Translations under genes and position numbers: made by a program
Shown here: positions 8,749 through 16,744 of the stretch, in pieces
How positions within the stretch are numbered: position 1 is the first letter of the stretch
Layout: each line of letters opens with the position of its first letter
Origin: Bacteroides cellulosilyticus
GTDB taxonomy: Bacteria; Bacteroidota; Bacteroidia; Bacteroidales; Bacteroidaceae
Reading direction: 5' to 3'
Assembly: GCF_020091405.1 (NCBI RefSeq)
Contig: NZ_CP081903.1
Span: forward strand, 3,286,501-3,350,500
Length of the DNA stretch: 64,000 nt
The notes under the pieces: model-generated
The model's input: only the letters and a program-made list of their open reading frames with translations
Databases searched by the model: none
Told to the model about the DNA's origin: nothing

Positions 8749-9405
8749 ATGATGAAGAAATTGACTATGTTTTTGTGTTTGGCTTGTGCCTGGACGTGTT
8801 CTCTGCAAGCCCAGGAAGCTAAAACCTTTTTCAAAAATATGCCCGATAGCCTCAGTCCGTTGCTTACTGCCGTGAACCGTGCCGACTGTATCGACTTCCT
8901 TGAAAGTAAGATGAAAGCGGAAGTAACCAACCGTTTTGGCGGCAAATCGGAAATGACGGAGCTTGCTCCCGACTATATCCGTATCCAGATGACACCGCAA
9001 AGCTCCTGGCAAATGAAACTGCTGGCTACGAGCGACAGCACGAAAGTAATCTGTACCGTATCTACAGCTTGTGCCCCTGCTTGTGATAGTGATGTCCATT
9101 TCTATACCACCGGTTGGGAAGAATTGCCCGCTTCTTCTTTCCTCACGCCTCCTGTAATGAAAGATTTCCTGTCATTACCCGATACGGTGATGGATTATGA
9201 AGTGAGAGATGCCGGCGAACAGGCAGATATGTTGCTGATGAAAGCCGATCTTTCTGCAAAGGACAATACACTGACCTTTACTTTTACAACTACTGACTAT
9301 ATGGATAAAGAAGCGGCAGAGAAACTGAAACCGTATCTCCGCCGCCCTGTAGTGTATATTTGGAAGGGGAATAGCTACGAGTTACGAGCTACAAGTGACA
9401 AGTAG
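8749..9405 (+). CDS. DUF3256 family secreted protein; C-terminus encoded by heptamer repeat
   Basis: 218 residues with a Sec signal peptide (ends CSLQAQEA) and the conserved DUF3256 start KTFFKNMPDSLSPLLTAVNRADCIDF. The family is Bacteroidales-specific and of unknown function. The last residues (SYELRATSDK) and the stop are written entirely in the 7-nt repeat at 9377-9405, so the native C-terminus has probably been replaced or extended by the repeat. It is the last gene of the truA cluster. Confidence 0.85.
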   Translation: MMKKLTMFLCLACAWTCSLQAQEAKTFFKNMPDSLSPLLTAVNRADCIDFLESKMKAEVTNRFGGKSEMTELAPDYIRIQMTPQSSWQMKLLATSDSTKVICTVSTACAPACDSDVHFYTTGWEELPASSFLTPPVMKDFLSLPDTVMDYEVRDAGEQADMLLMKADLSAKDNTLTFTFTTTDYMDKEAAEKLKPYLRRPVVYIWKGNSYELRATSDK

Positions 9406-9463
9406 TTTCAAAGTGCGATAGCAAAACACAGCGCAGCTACTTGTCACTTGTAGCTCGTAGCTA
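9377..9463. repeat. Heptamer inverted repeat (NTACRAG words) between convergent genes
   Basis: 9384-9405 and 9437-9458 are perfect 22-bp complements around a 31-base loop. The left arm reads as tandem 7-mers (CTACGAG, TTACGAG, CTACAAG, TGACAAG). It supplies the stop codon of the DUF3256 gene, and its right end overlaps the stop of the convergent yitT gene at 9461. The same word family recurs at 30551-30663 and 61873-61990. Confidence 0.85.
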
Positions 9464-10351
9464 CTTCACCTTTATTCTGTCGAACCCTTCTCCATATACC
9501 CCGATTACCGCACTTTGTGATACAAATGCGTTTGGATCTATATCCTTTATCAATCGGAAAATAATTGTTGATTCGCGCTTCTTGGCAAGTACGAACAACA
9601 TCTTTTGTTCCTTACCGCTATAAAATCCGGAAGCATTAATGACGGTGGCGCCCCGGTGTGGATATACATTGATGTGCCGGGCTATTTCATCATATTTCTC
9701 ACTGATGATAAAGAACTGTACGGATTGCCGGGCACTGTTCACTACCTGATCCAGAACAAAACTGCAAATGTACAGGGTTACATAACCGTAAACCACCTTC
9801 TCCCAATCTTTCAACACAAAGTAACTGGAAGAAATGATAATCAGGTCACAGATCAGCATTACACGGCCTAATGTGATATCCCGGTATTTGTTGATGATGG
9901 CGGCAATGATATCCGTTCCGCCTGTGCTACCGTTGGAAGAAAAGGCGATGCCTATGCCGCCTCCGCAGAGGGATGCACCGATGACGCACGCCATAAAAGG
10001 CTGATCGTGCAGTAAGACCACGCCGCTTGCCAGTCTCTGAATGATGGAAAGGAAGAATGTCAGGGTGAATACGGCAAACACCGTTTTGATACTGAACTTC
10101 CAGCCCAGGATGCGGATGGAAAGTAGTAACAGGATGAGGTTGATACTGAAATAAGTGTACTGCACAGGGAAGCCGGTGGCGAAATAGACTATGGAGGCGA
10201 TACCCGGCACTCCTCCGGTGGTGATGTCATTGGGCAACAGAAATACTGTCCAGCCTATACCATAAAGAATTAATCCGAGGGCGATCATTAAATAATCTCT
10301 TGTTTCCCGAATCAGGCTTTGCTTAGTAGGGACGTTTACGATTGTTTTCAT
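9461..10351 (-). CDS. YitT family membrane protein (DUF161 + DUF2179)
   Basis: 296 residues. Five to six hydrophobic helices occupy residues ~20-200, with the family motif around LFLLPNDITTGGVPGIASI and SSNGSTGGTDIIAAIINKY. A C-terminal DUF2179 cytosolic domain follows (RGATVINASGFYSGKEQKML). It is an inner-membrane protein of unknown transport function. A minus-strand -7 box TATCTTTG (plus CAAAGATA at 10426-10433) lies about 75 bases upstream of the start. Confidence 0.92.
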   Translation of the reverse strand: MKTIVNVPTKQSLIRETRDYLMIALGLILYGIGWTVFLLPNDITTGGVPGIASIVYFATGFPVQYTYFSINLILLLLSIRILGWKFSIKTVFAVFTLTFFLSIIQRLASGVVLLHDQPFMACVIGASLCGGGIGIAFSSNGSTGGTDIIAAIINKYRDITLGRVMLICDLIIISSSYFVLKDWEKVVYGYVTLYICSFVLDQVVNSARQSVQFFIISEKYDEIARHINVYPHRGATVINASGFYSGKEQKMLFVLAKKRESTIIFRLIKDIDPNAFVSQSAVIGVYGEGFDRIKVK

Positions 10352-10425
10352 CTGTTTTATGCGTAAGTTTGGTAATGAGTTTTAGAAACTTTCTCTATAA
10401 AATGTGCGTTGTTTGTTTACGCCTG

Positions 10426-10433
10426 CAAAGATA
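10426..10433 (-). promoter_or_regulatory. -7 box (TATCTTTG) for the yitT-type gene
   Basis: CAAAGATA on the plus strand is a perfect TAnnTTTG box reading toward the ATG at 10351. The surrounding 10352-10494 gap holds nothing else I recognise. Confidence 0.6.
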
Positions 10434-10494
10434 GATGTAATATTCGGAAATCTTGTCTAATCCGTCATGGTTCATGAGGGGATGTGCCTAATTT

Positions 10495-11238
10495 TTATTT
10501 GCTGATTAAATTTTTATAGACTACTGTTTGCAGTAATTCCTCCCGTCGCAGGGCTGAAACTGGAAGTTCTTTCCCATTGATGAAGACTCTTCCTTTGGCA
10601 ATGGAATCAATGTGCGAGAGGTTTACAAGGAAAGACTTGTGTATTCTGAAGAAGGCGCTTTGAGGCAGAATTTCTTCCAGTGAAGCCATGGTCTGATGGA
10701 TGATGAGAGTTTTGGACTTGAAGTGCAGTTTCAGATAGTTCTGCATACCTTCTACATACAGTATATCTTTCCAGGATATCTGGGTAAATGCATCCCCCTG
10801 CCTGATATACATTTCCCGGGCGGTTTCTTCTATTCCATTATTTTGCAGTAAGAGTTGGGTTCTGAAGGTATGGGCGGCCTTGGTCACTGCCTGGAAGAAA
10901 CGCTGAAAAGAAATTGGTTTCAGTAAGTAGTCAACAACATTGAGTTGATAGCCTTCCAGGGCATATTCGGAGTAGGCGGTAGTTAGTATGGTCAACGGTG
11001 CTTCATCCAATGATTTCAGGAAATCGATGCCGGAAAGATAGGGCATATTGATATCCAGAAACATGAGGTCGATAGACTGGTTTTCTAATATTCCTCTTGC
11101 TTCGAGTGCAGAAGAACAGGTGGCGTTGACTGTGAGAAAGTCCAGTTTGCTGATGTGGTTGGCAATGCCTTTGATGGCGATTTGTTCGTCGTCTACGATG
11201 AGGCATTTCAGGGGTTGTTGTTCAGGGGAGTCTTTCAT
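10495..11238 (-). CDS. LytTR-family response regulator
   Basis: 247 residues. The receiver domain (~13-125) carries acidic DDE at 16-18, the phosphoacceptor Asp62 (FLDINMP) and the Lys of LLKPI. The LytTR DNA-binding domain (~145-245) carries FTQISWKDILYVEGMQNYLK and FFRIHKSFLVNLSHIDSI. It is the partner of the upstream LytS-like kinase, three bases away in the same operon. With the kinase frameshifted, it may be unphosphorylated or use another donor. Target genes are unknown; the divergent barrel protein at 12404 is a natural candidate. Confidence 0.93.
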   Translation of the reverse strand: MKDSPEQQPLKCLIVDDEQIAIKGIANHISKLDFLTVNATCSSALEARGILENQSIDLMFLDINMPYLSGIDFLKSLDEAPLTILTTAYSEYALEGYQLNVVDYLLKPISFQRFFQAVTKAAHTFRTQLLLQNNGIEETAREMYIRQGDAFTQISWKDILYVEGMQNYLKLHFKSKTLIIHQTMASLEEILPQSAFFRIHKSFLVNLSHIDSIAKGRVFINGKELPVSALRREELLQTVVYKNLISK

Positions 11239-11241
11239 CTT

Positions 11242-12263
11242 TTATATTTCAATGCTAAGTGAGGTTTGATAATAGGCATCTGTTTGGTTGACGGACAACT
11301 GGTACTTCTTGTGAAACAGGATGTCCAGTCGTTTGATTGCATTGGCCAGTCCCAGTCCGGTGCCTGGTCGTTGCAGATGCGGGGAACTGGTGTTGCCGAC
11401 TTCAAGAAGGATATGATGGACATTTTGTTTGAGCCGTATCTGTACTTGTCCTTTCTCCGTGGGTGTGTGCGATGCATGTTTAAAGGCATTTTCTATGAAT
11501 GTCAGTAATAACAAAGGCGGGAATTCGATGCTGCCGTCTTCTACTTCCCATTCGGTGCTTACGGCCAGTTTGTCTTCCCAGCGAATGTTTTCTATCGCTA
11601 TGTAGTTTTGCAGGAATTCTATCTCCTGTTCCAGGCTGATAAGTTCTTTCTGACCGTTATACAATTAGTAGCCAGGATATCGGAATATTTCTCTAACAGG
11701 GAGGAAGCTGAAGGCACATTATCCTGCATCAGGATGTTGATGTGATTCAACACATTGAACATGAAGTGAGGGGTGATTTGCTGCCGTAATGTCTGGAAGA
11801 GGAATTGAGATTTCTCTTTTTCTAATTGCAGGTTTTCCGAATAGAAGCACAGGCCACAGAAGGCGAGATTAATAACCAATGTACCCGGTAACAAGAGGAT
11901 AGAGTTGAAAAGAAGGCTCTCTTCTCCCTCTACGAAGATGTTGGATACAGGGAACATACCTGTTTGTTCAAGATACTGGAAGAGAACGAAGTAGGAAGCT
12001 ACCAGTGTACTTGTGGGGATGCAAAGCACTATAAACAATATCCAGAAAGGTTTCATCTGCTTGGTGCGTATCGCTTTTTTCAGCAGATGGTTGCATAGAT
12101 ATTGGTTCACCAGCATATAACTGCCACTTATGCAGATGGTGAGAAGCGTTGCTTCGCATATACTGGTCGACATATTGAGGAATTGTATCCAGAAAGTGCC
12201 GGCAATGAGTAGCCAGAAGATAGTAGAGAGCTGCCGCGGTTTGAAAGTCAGATGTTTCTTCAT
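11242..12263 (-). pseudogene. LytS-like sensor histidine kinase, single-base frameshift
   Basis: The intact family is one ~340-residue chain of four membrane helices, then a His_kinase domain and HATPase. Here the first part (ATG at 12263, MKKHLTFKPRQLS) has the helices and the phosphoacceptor region TPHFMFNVLNHINIL. It leaves frame after LLEKYSDIL and stops at 11619. The second part, open from 11664 directly after a TAA, continues in the -1 frame with LYNGQKELISLEQEIEFLQNYI, the N-box ENAFKHA and the G-box GTGLGLAN. The span of 1022 bases is one short of a multiple of three. The parts are too well conserved to be an old pseudogene, so the mutation is recent, a phase-like slip, or a sequencing error. 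Confidence 0.85.
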
Positions 12264-12267
12264 GTTG

Positions 12268-12275
12268 CAAAGATA
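12268..12275 (-). promoter_or_regulatory. -7 box (TATCTTTG) for the kinase/regulator operon
   Basis: CAAAGATA at 12268-12275 gives a minus-strand TATCTTTG ending only four bases before the ATG at 12263. The message would therefore be leaderless or nearly so, and the upstream in-frame ATG at 12311 is excluded. Confidence 0.6.
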
Positions 12276-12403
12276 AGGGATAAAGTGGTTGCTGCTTATC
12301 CGTTTCGTCATAAGCAGGCCGGGGTTTGGTCAAAAAGATTTCCTCGTTCGCATTGATATTGACAATCTTTGTGGCATACAAATCATTAAAAGAAAGAGCA
12401 AAA

Positions 12404-13309
12404 ATGAAGTGGATATCTATTGCAACAGTCTTAGTTCTAATGCTTTCTGTGGAATGCACTGCACAGATCACTATTAAAACAGAGTATTTCGGTACATCGG
12501 CTTATCGGGATGAACACAATCAGAAAGTGGGTAACAGTAAAGGTTCCGCTATGGTCTATCACGGAAGTGCCAATCTGCCTCTGTCGATGAAAAAGAACGA
12601 AAGCAATCAGCCTACGATATGGGGTATCGGACTTTCGGGAGATTATGCGTCTCTGAATAATAAGAATATTGCAGAGCCTCTTGTGTTGTCCGAGATTCTG
12701 AATTTGCAGATGTCGCTTTTCCATGTGCGGCCTTTGAGTGAGAAATGGTCGATGATGGTAAGCGTCGGTGTCGGCGTGTATACGGATGATACACGGTTTT
12801 CGCATTTACGTTTCCGGAACGTATTGGGAAGTGCGGGGTTGGTCTTTGTCAGGCGTATACTCCCTAATCTGGAACTAGGTGTGGGTTTGGCATTGAACAA
12901 TGCTTTCGGTTATCCTATGGCGTTTCCTGCATTATACGTAAACTGGAATTATGGGCATAAACTGACTTGCAGCTTTTCGGCTTTGGATGGAGCTAACCTT
13001 GCGGTTGGGTATAATGTGAACAAAACGTTCAGCATTAATTTCATTACGGAAATGGGTGGGCAGATGGCTTTGACAGAGTTGAATGGTGATGATAAGATTT
13101 TTACGCACCAGTACATTGTGGTAGGTTTCCGTCCTGAATTCAAGGTTTCCAAGCACATTTCTTTGCCTGTTACGGTGGGGATAAATGCGGTGCGCAATGC
13201 TTATTATGATGGCAGAAGCTTGTCAGCGTTCTTTAAGGCGATGGGGAGGGAATATGATCCTTGTTTCCAGATAGCGCCGTATTTCTCGGTAAGTATTGTA
13301 TTGCAGTAA
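12404..13309 (+). CDS. Outer-membrane beta-barrel protein (DUF6268-like)
   Basis: From the ATG at 12404 the protein is ~301 residues with a clean signal peptide (MKWISIATVLVLML, ending CTAQ). Alternating aromatic and polar strands end in a terminal FSVSIVLQ typical of barrel C-termini. The frame is open from 12326, but those 26 residues precede the signal peptide and are unlikely to be translated. It is divergent from the LytS/LytTR operon. Its stop at 13307-13309 abuts the truncated HD-domain gene, so its 3' flank was rearranged. Assignment to DUF6268 is from overall appearance. Confidence 0.75.
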   Translation: MKWISIATVLVLMLSVECTAQITIKTEYFGTSAYRDEHNQKVGNSKGSAMVYHGSANLPLSMKKNESNQPTIWGIGLSGDYASLNNKNIAEPLVLSEILNLQMSLFHVRPLSEKWSMMVSVGVGVYTDDTRFSHLRFRNVLGSAGLVFVRRILPNLELGVGLALNNAFGYPMAFPALYVNWNYGHKLTCSFSALDGANLAVGYNVNKTFSINFITEMGGQMALTELNGDDKIFTHQYIVVGFRPEFKVSKHISLPVTVGINAVRNAYYDGRSLSAFFKAMGREYDPCFQIAPYFSVSIVLQ

Positions 13310-13546
13310 GTTGTATTTCACATCATGCAGTAAAGCGGCTGCCCACAATATTTCCTGTTCCTGTGCAGGTAAAGCCCGATATTCCGGCTGTTGCTGCAAT
13401 GCCTCCAGTACCATGCCGGTATGTACGGCTACACTACCTTCTTCGTGATGCAAATAGTACTGCATCACGAAGTTCATATCTTGTACCCACCGGAACTGTT
13501 GTTCCAGTGAGTCCCAATTCTTATTATCTGTCAGTTCCCAATTCAT
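13223..13546 (-). pseudogene. Truncated HD-domain/AAA ATPase (polynucleotide-kinase-like) remnant
   Basis: The N-terminal ~75 residues (MNWELTDNKNWDSLEQQF..., HHEEGSVAVHTGM, ILWAAALLHDV) match the HD domain that precedes a P-loop kinase in Bacteroides RNA-repair operons, where the full protein is several hundred residues. Directly after LLHDV, near 13320, the frame runs into antisense of the convergent barrel gene and picks up a nonsense tail. The kinase domain and most of the HD domain are gone. It lies one base after the RNA ligase remnant. The deletion end lies between the barrel stop (13309) and 13322. Confidence 0.8.
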
Positions 13547-13547
13547 T

Positions 13548-13952
13548 TTATTCCTCCTTTCCTATTTTCCAGATGAGGCGGGCACGCTTCCAGTTGCGTG
13601 TCCAGTGCTCATCGGTCAACACATAAAAGTGTGTTTCCAGTTTGCGATACTCTATCGAATGTATGGCATACAGGTTTTCACCGAATATCTCGATGTCCCC
13701 TAAATCATTTTTCATGAGTTCCCAACGCTCGCGCAGTTCCCTGGTCCACGGTGAGGTGGTGGGCGCTGCATGCGAGCGGGCAAATACACCGTGGCGGCTC
13801 AGACAATTATTTTCTCCGTCCAGCTTTTCGGTGTGTATCAGGGTTGCTATCTGTTGGATGTCTTCCCAATACGTATGGTTGATGCGGTCGTCACTGGTCG
13901 TTCCGGGAGAAAACGAGTAATGATACGTGCGACCATATTTTTCTGATAACAT
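13548..13952 (-). pseudogene. RNA ligase, internally deleted
   Basis: Start chosen at 13952, where AAAGGAG precedes the ATG; the frame extends to 13982. The nucleotidyl-transferase motif I is present (EKLDGENNC, lysine near residue 43), as is a motif III-like EIFGENLYAIHSIEY. After THFYV the chain jumps to LTDEHWTRNWKRARLIW, which resembles the extreme C-terminus of full-length relatives. At ~134 residues it lacks motifs IV and V, so adenylylation or ligation is unlikely. The deletion is in frame. The full family length is recalled, not measured here. Confidence 0.75.
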
Positions 13953-13987
13953 AAGTTGCTCCTTTCTTTTTAAATCATTCATCTACT

Positions 13988-14605
13988 TTAAATTAGCGGC
14001 TCCTGGATCACCTTCACCGGATTGCCACGTTGCAGGCAGTTGTGATTACTCCAGTTAGCCTGTGCCTGAATCATGGCTTGCTCTATGCTCCATGATGCCA
14101 GTTTCAACAGCAGGCGTTCGGTGGCCAGCTTCTTGTTTTGCCATTGCGAGCGTTGGTCGGAAGCTACTACGCTCATTCCGGTAGGGATATGGACGGCACG
14201 GACGGCAGACTCCGTCTTGTTTACGTGCTGACCGCCCGGTCCGGATGCGCGTAAGGTCTCATAACGGATTTCCGCTTCCGTAGCCTCCTGGCTTTCGGAG
14301 AGCGTGAAGGTCTGCACACCGACAAACCAGTTCTTCCGTTTATGATAAATGCGGTACGGACTTTTGGCAATCCACTGCACGCTACCTTCCCAGTCCTCAA
14401 TCAGCGCATGATAATCTCCGCCTTGCAGGGAGATGACGGCTGAGAGCAGGGTACGGTTGAGAGGTCCCGTTTCGCGTTCCACGATTTCTGTTTTCACTCT
14501 TTTGGCGGCGGCTTGTTTCAAAATCTTTTCCAGCACCAGCGCCACTACGCGGCAACATTCGGCAGGGCCGCGTCCGGAGGTGATTTGCATATATACTTTC
14601 TCCAT
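13988..14605 (-). CDS. prfH: Peptide chain release factor homologue PrfH
   Basis: 205 residues. The release-factor catalytic loop is intact (RASGPGGQHVNKTESAVRA), followed by the basic QRSQWQNKKLA segment. It lacks the codon-recognition domain of RF1/RF2. PrfH homologues pair with RtcB and act on ribosomes stalled by cleavage in the 16S decoding centre: PrfH frees the peptide, RtcB reseals the rRNA. It starts six bases after rtcB ends, so the two are co-transcribed and probably still work. Confidence 0.93.
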   Translation of the reverse strand: MEKVYMQITSGRGPAECCRVVALVLEKILKQAAAKRVKTEIVERETGPLNRTLLSAVISLQGGDYHALIEDWEGSVQWIAKSPYRIYHKRKNWFVGVQTFTLSESQEATEAEIRYETLRASGPGGQHVNKTESAVRAVHIPTGMSVVASDQRSQWQNKKLATERLLLKLASWSIEQAMIQAQANWSNHNCLQRGNPVKVIQEPLI

Positions 14606-14611
14606 AGCCTC

Positions 14612-16009
14612 TTACTCTTTATTCATCCTTACAATGCGCGGCATGAATTTGCCCTGCACTTCTACTAATGTCTCTTGGGGCTGCATCACCCGGTCGATGT
14701 TCTTGTAGGCTAATGGCATCTCTTCGATGCTGCCTCCAATCAGTGTGACCCCGGCCTGCGAGAGAAATTTCTTCATGGCCGACTGGGTGAAACTCTCCTT
14801 TGCCTTCTGGCGTGACATAGCCCGTCCGGCACCGTGCGAAGCGGAACATAATGACTCTTCCACACCCCGACCTGCTACCAGATAACCGGGAGTTGCCATG
14901 CTTCCGGGGATAAGTCCCGGTTGCCCAGCCTGTGCAGGAGTAGCCCCTTTGCGATGCACGATGGCGGTGCGCCCGGGTGCAATCTCCTCTTTCCAGGCGA
15001 AGTTGTGATAATTGTTCACGTTCGCCATTGGCTTCAGTCCCAGAGCTTTCGAGAGGTTCAGGTGGATTTGTTCGTGACAGGCACGGGCATAGTCGCCTGC
15101 CAGGTTCATGCTCATCCAGTATTCCTGTCCTTCTTCCGAGTTCAAGTCGAGCCAGGCAAAATGCTGCGCTTCACGTGGCAGTTTGCAGACTTCACGGGCT
15201 ATCCGGCTGTAATGCATGGCAATAGCTGCTCCCAGTCCGCGCGAACCGGAATGTGACAGCAATGCCATATAATTGCCTTCGGGCAGTCCCAGCATATTTT
15301 CTTCTTGCAGAAGAAGCTCTCCGAACTCCACGAAATGATTTCCACCGCCGGAACTGCCCAATTGACGAATGGCCTTTCCGCGTAAGTCCCTCAGAAGAGG
15401 TGTCAACCGAAATTCTTCCCGTTCTGTCACTTCATGCTCCTGTGCAAAGGTCAGGCCGCCCTCCATGCCGAAGTGGGTATAGTTTTTCAGTGCCTCTTTT
15501 ATCTGATGCGAGTATCTTTTCAGATAATCCGCTTTGGCATCGAACACCGTCAGGCTCATCCGGCAACCGATATCCACCCCTACGGCATAGGGGATGACGG
15601 CATTGTCCGTGGCGAGTACACCGCCGATGGGCAGACCGTATCCGGCATGTGCATCGGGCATCAGTGCGCCGGCTACGCTGACGGGGAGCCTCATGGCCAG
15701 GTTCATCTGCTGTTTGGCGAGGGTTTCTATGAACTTGCTGCCATAGGTTTTATAGGGCAGCGGCTCATCGAGCAAGTCGTATGCTGTGAACTTCTTTTCG
15801 ATGAGGGTGGGGGACAGGTGTTCGGCCAGTTTGCCCCATGTCTCATTCTCTTTATAAGTATCGGGATTTTTCAGCACGTCGCTCAGTGTCTTGATAATCT
15901 GTTCTTTGCTTTGGTGCTTGCAATGTTTGCCGACGATGGCTACTGCCAGACTGCGTGCTACATTGTCTCTATATCCCAGCTTACTTAAATCTTTTAATCG
16001 TATTCCCAT
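14612..16009 (-). CDS. rtcB: RtcB RNA ligase (PrfH-associated type)
   Basis: About 465 residues from MGIRLKDLSKLGYRDN (16009). The frame opens at 16117, but those residues are the structured leader read as codons. Metal and GMP residues are in place: DAHAGYGLPIGG, VGVDIGCRM (Cys), GGGNHFVEF (His), LSHSGSRGLG (His) and the guanylated His of SASHGAGRAMSR. RtcB joins 3'-phosphate or cyclic phosphate RNA ends to 5'-OH using GTP and Mn. It is the first gene of an rtcB-prfH-ligase-HD/kinase operon for repair of nuclease-damaged RNA. Its mRNA leader is long and structured. Confidence 0.95.
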   Translation of the reverse strand: MGIRLKDLSKLGYRDNVARSLAVAIVGKHCKHQSKEQIIKTLSDVLKNPDTYKENETWGKLAEHLSPTLIEKKFTAYDLLDEPLPYKTYGSKFIETLAKQQMNLAMRLPVSVAGALMPDAHAGYGLPIGGVLATDNAVIPYAVGVDIGCRMSLTVFDAKADYLKRYSHQIKEALKNYTHFGMEGGLTFAQEHEVTEREEFRLTPLLRDLRGKAIRQLGSSGGGNHFVEFGELLLQEENMLGLPEGNYMALLSHSGSRGLGAAIAMHYSRIAREVCKLPREAQHFAWLDLNSEEGQEYWMSMNLAGDYARACHEQIHLNLSKALGLKPMANVNNYHNFAWKEEIAPGRTAIVHRKGATPAQAGQPGLIPGSMATPGYLVAGRGVEESLCSASHGAGRAMSRQKAKESFTQSAMKKFLSQAGVTLIGGSIEEMPLAYKNIDRVMQPQETLVEVQGKFMPRIVRMNKE

Positions 16010-16028
16010 ATTTTCTTTTTTCATGTGT

Positions 16029-16114
16029 ACGCATACGGCATGGGCTGCCTGCCTCGCGACGGGGCAGTGCAATATGCGTTTTGTACCCAATGCATGGGAT
16101 GATGATAGGTACAA
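16029..16114 (-). promoter_or_regulatory. Structured 5' leader next to the rtcB start (hairpin plus three-way junction)
   Basis: Stem 16029-16035/16073-16079 (ACGCATA with TATGCGT) encloses 16049-16053/16063-16067 (CTGCC with GGCAG) and a short 16038-16040/16046-16048 stem, a three-way junction. Immediately 5' on the transcript, 16081-16087 pairs with 16108-16114 (TTGTACC with GGTACAA). The junction ends 20 bases before the rtcB ATG, a position where folding could occlude ribosomes. Pairings were found by eye. Confidence 0.45.
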
Positions 16115-16170
16115 CACTATCTGTCCACTGCATTGAAGTGAATAATAATAAAATTATAAATGTGATTGTA

Positions 16171-16260
16171 GGACTAATCAAGAAAATAGCAAAGCCCCAT
16201 CATCCCGATGAGTCAACTTAGTCCTGGCTGAGATATTATAGTTCCAACATAAATTAGTCC
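16171..16260 (-). promoter_or_regulatory. Leader segment with mutually exclusive stems, upstream of rtcB
   Basis: The segment GGACTAAT (16171-16178) can pair with ATTAGTCC at 16253-16260 (8 bp) or with TTAGTCC at 16218-16224 (7 bp), but not with both. Between them a TCATC/GATGA hairpin (around 16200-16212) can form. Such alternative pairing is the hallmark of a switch or attenuator. Confidence 0.5.
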
Positions 16261-16303
16261 CTTTCTTTCAGTTTTAAAGGGGTGAATACTGTGTTTAACA
16301 GTG

Positions 16304-16311
16304 GCAAAAGT
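16304..16311 (-). promoter_or_regulatory. -7 box (TACTTTTG) for the rtcB operon
   Basis: CAAAAGTA on the plus strand is a perfect minus-strand TAnnTTTG box, predicting transcription from about 16297 and a ~290-base leader before the rtcB ATG. A second candidate box (TATCTTTG) lies at 16433-16440. The remaining part of 16312-16473 shows no gene. Confidence 0.5.
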
Positions 16312-16473
16312 AATGCATCTTTTTAAAGTATGCAAGGAAAAAGAACGTTTTTTTGCAGATGTAAACAGTTAGAGTATCTTCTTACAGCATCAATCCTTGG
16401 AGTCTGTATGGCATTGTCCGGACTGATTAAGTCAAAGATATTCTAAAGAATAGGTAAACTTTAAGAGATAAAG

Positions 16474-16728
16474 TTAGCGCTGATCGTCTTTTAAGCTATA
16501 ATCATCCCACCACTTCCTGTATTCGTGGGATATGGGAGTAGTGGGTATTTCTTTATACTGTTGTATTTGTTTTTGAAGTGAATCTATCACCTTGTATTTT
16601 TCTTCCAATATAAGGCGAAGGACAACGAGTACCAGAATCAATATCATGTACATGCAGAAAGCAGTAATGTGTATAAAGAGGAAGAAATTTAGTTTCCTTC
16701 TGTTGTAGGGGTGTGATGAGTATTTCAT
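16474..16728 (-). CDS. Small single-span membrane protein, unknown
   Basis: 84 residues. A basic N-terminus (SSHPYNRRKLNF) precedes one strongly hydrophobic helix (~residues 16-42). A predicted coiled segment (EEKYKVIDSLQKQIQQYKE) and a charged tail follow. I do not recognise a family. It follows the 105-residue gene by 16 bases, so the two likely form an operon. Confidence 0.55.
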   Translation of the reverse strand: MKYSSHPYNRRKLNFFLFIHITAFCMYMILILVLVVLRLILEEKYKVIDSLQKQIQQYKEIPTTPISHEYRKWWDDYSLKDDQR

Positions 16729-16744
16729 AGTATTTAAAATTGAG

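Noticed and set aside
16010..16117. N-terminal extension of RtcB
   Set aside because: The 36 extra residues lack RtcB similarity and coincide with a strongly structured leader; MGIRLKDLSKLGYRDN is the normal start.
16195..16230. Hammerhead-ribozyme-like core (plus-strand CCGATGAGTC near the rtcB leader)
   Set aside because: The invariant core needs CUGANGA plus a GAAA segment; here the U is C and no GAAA pairing partner follows.
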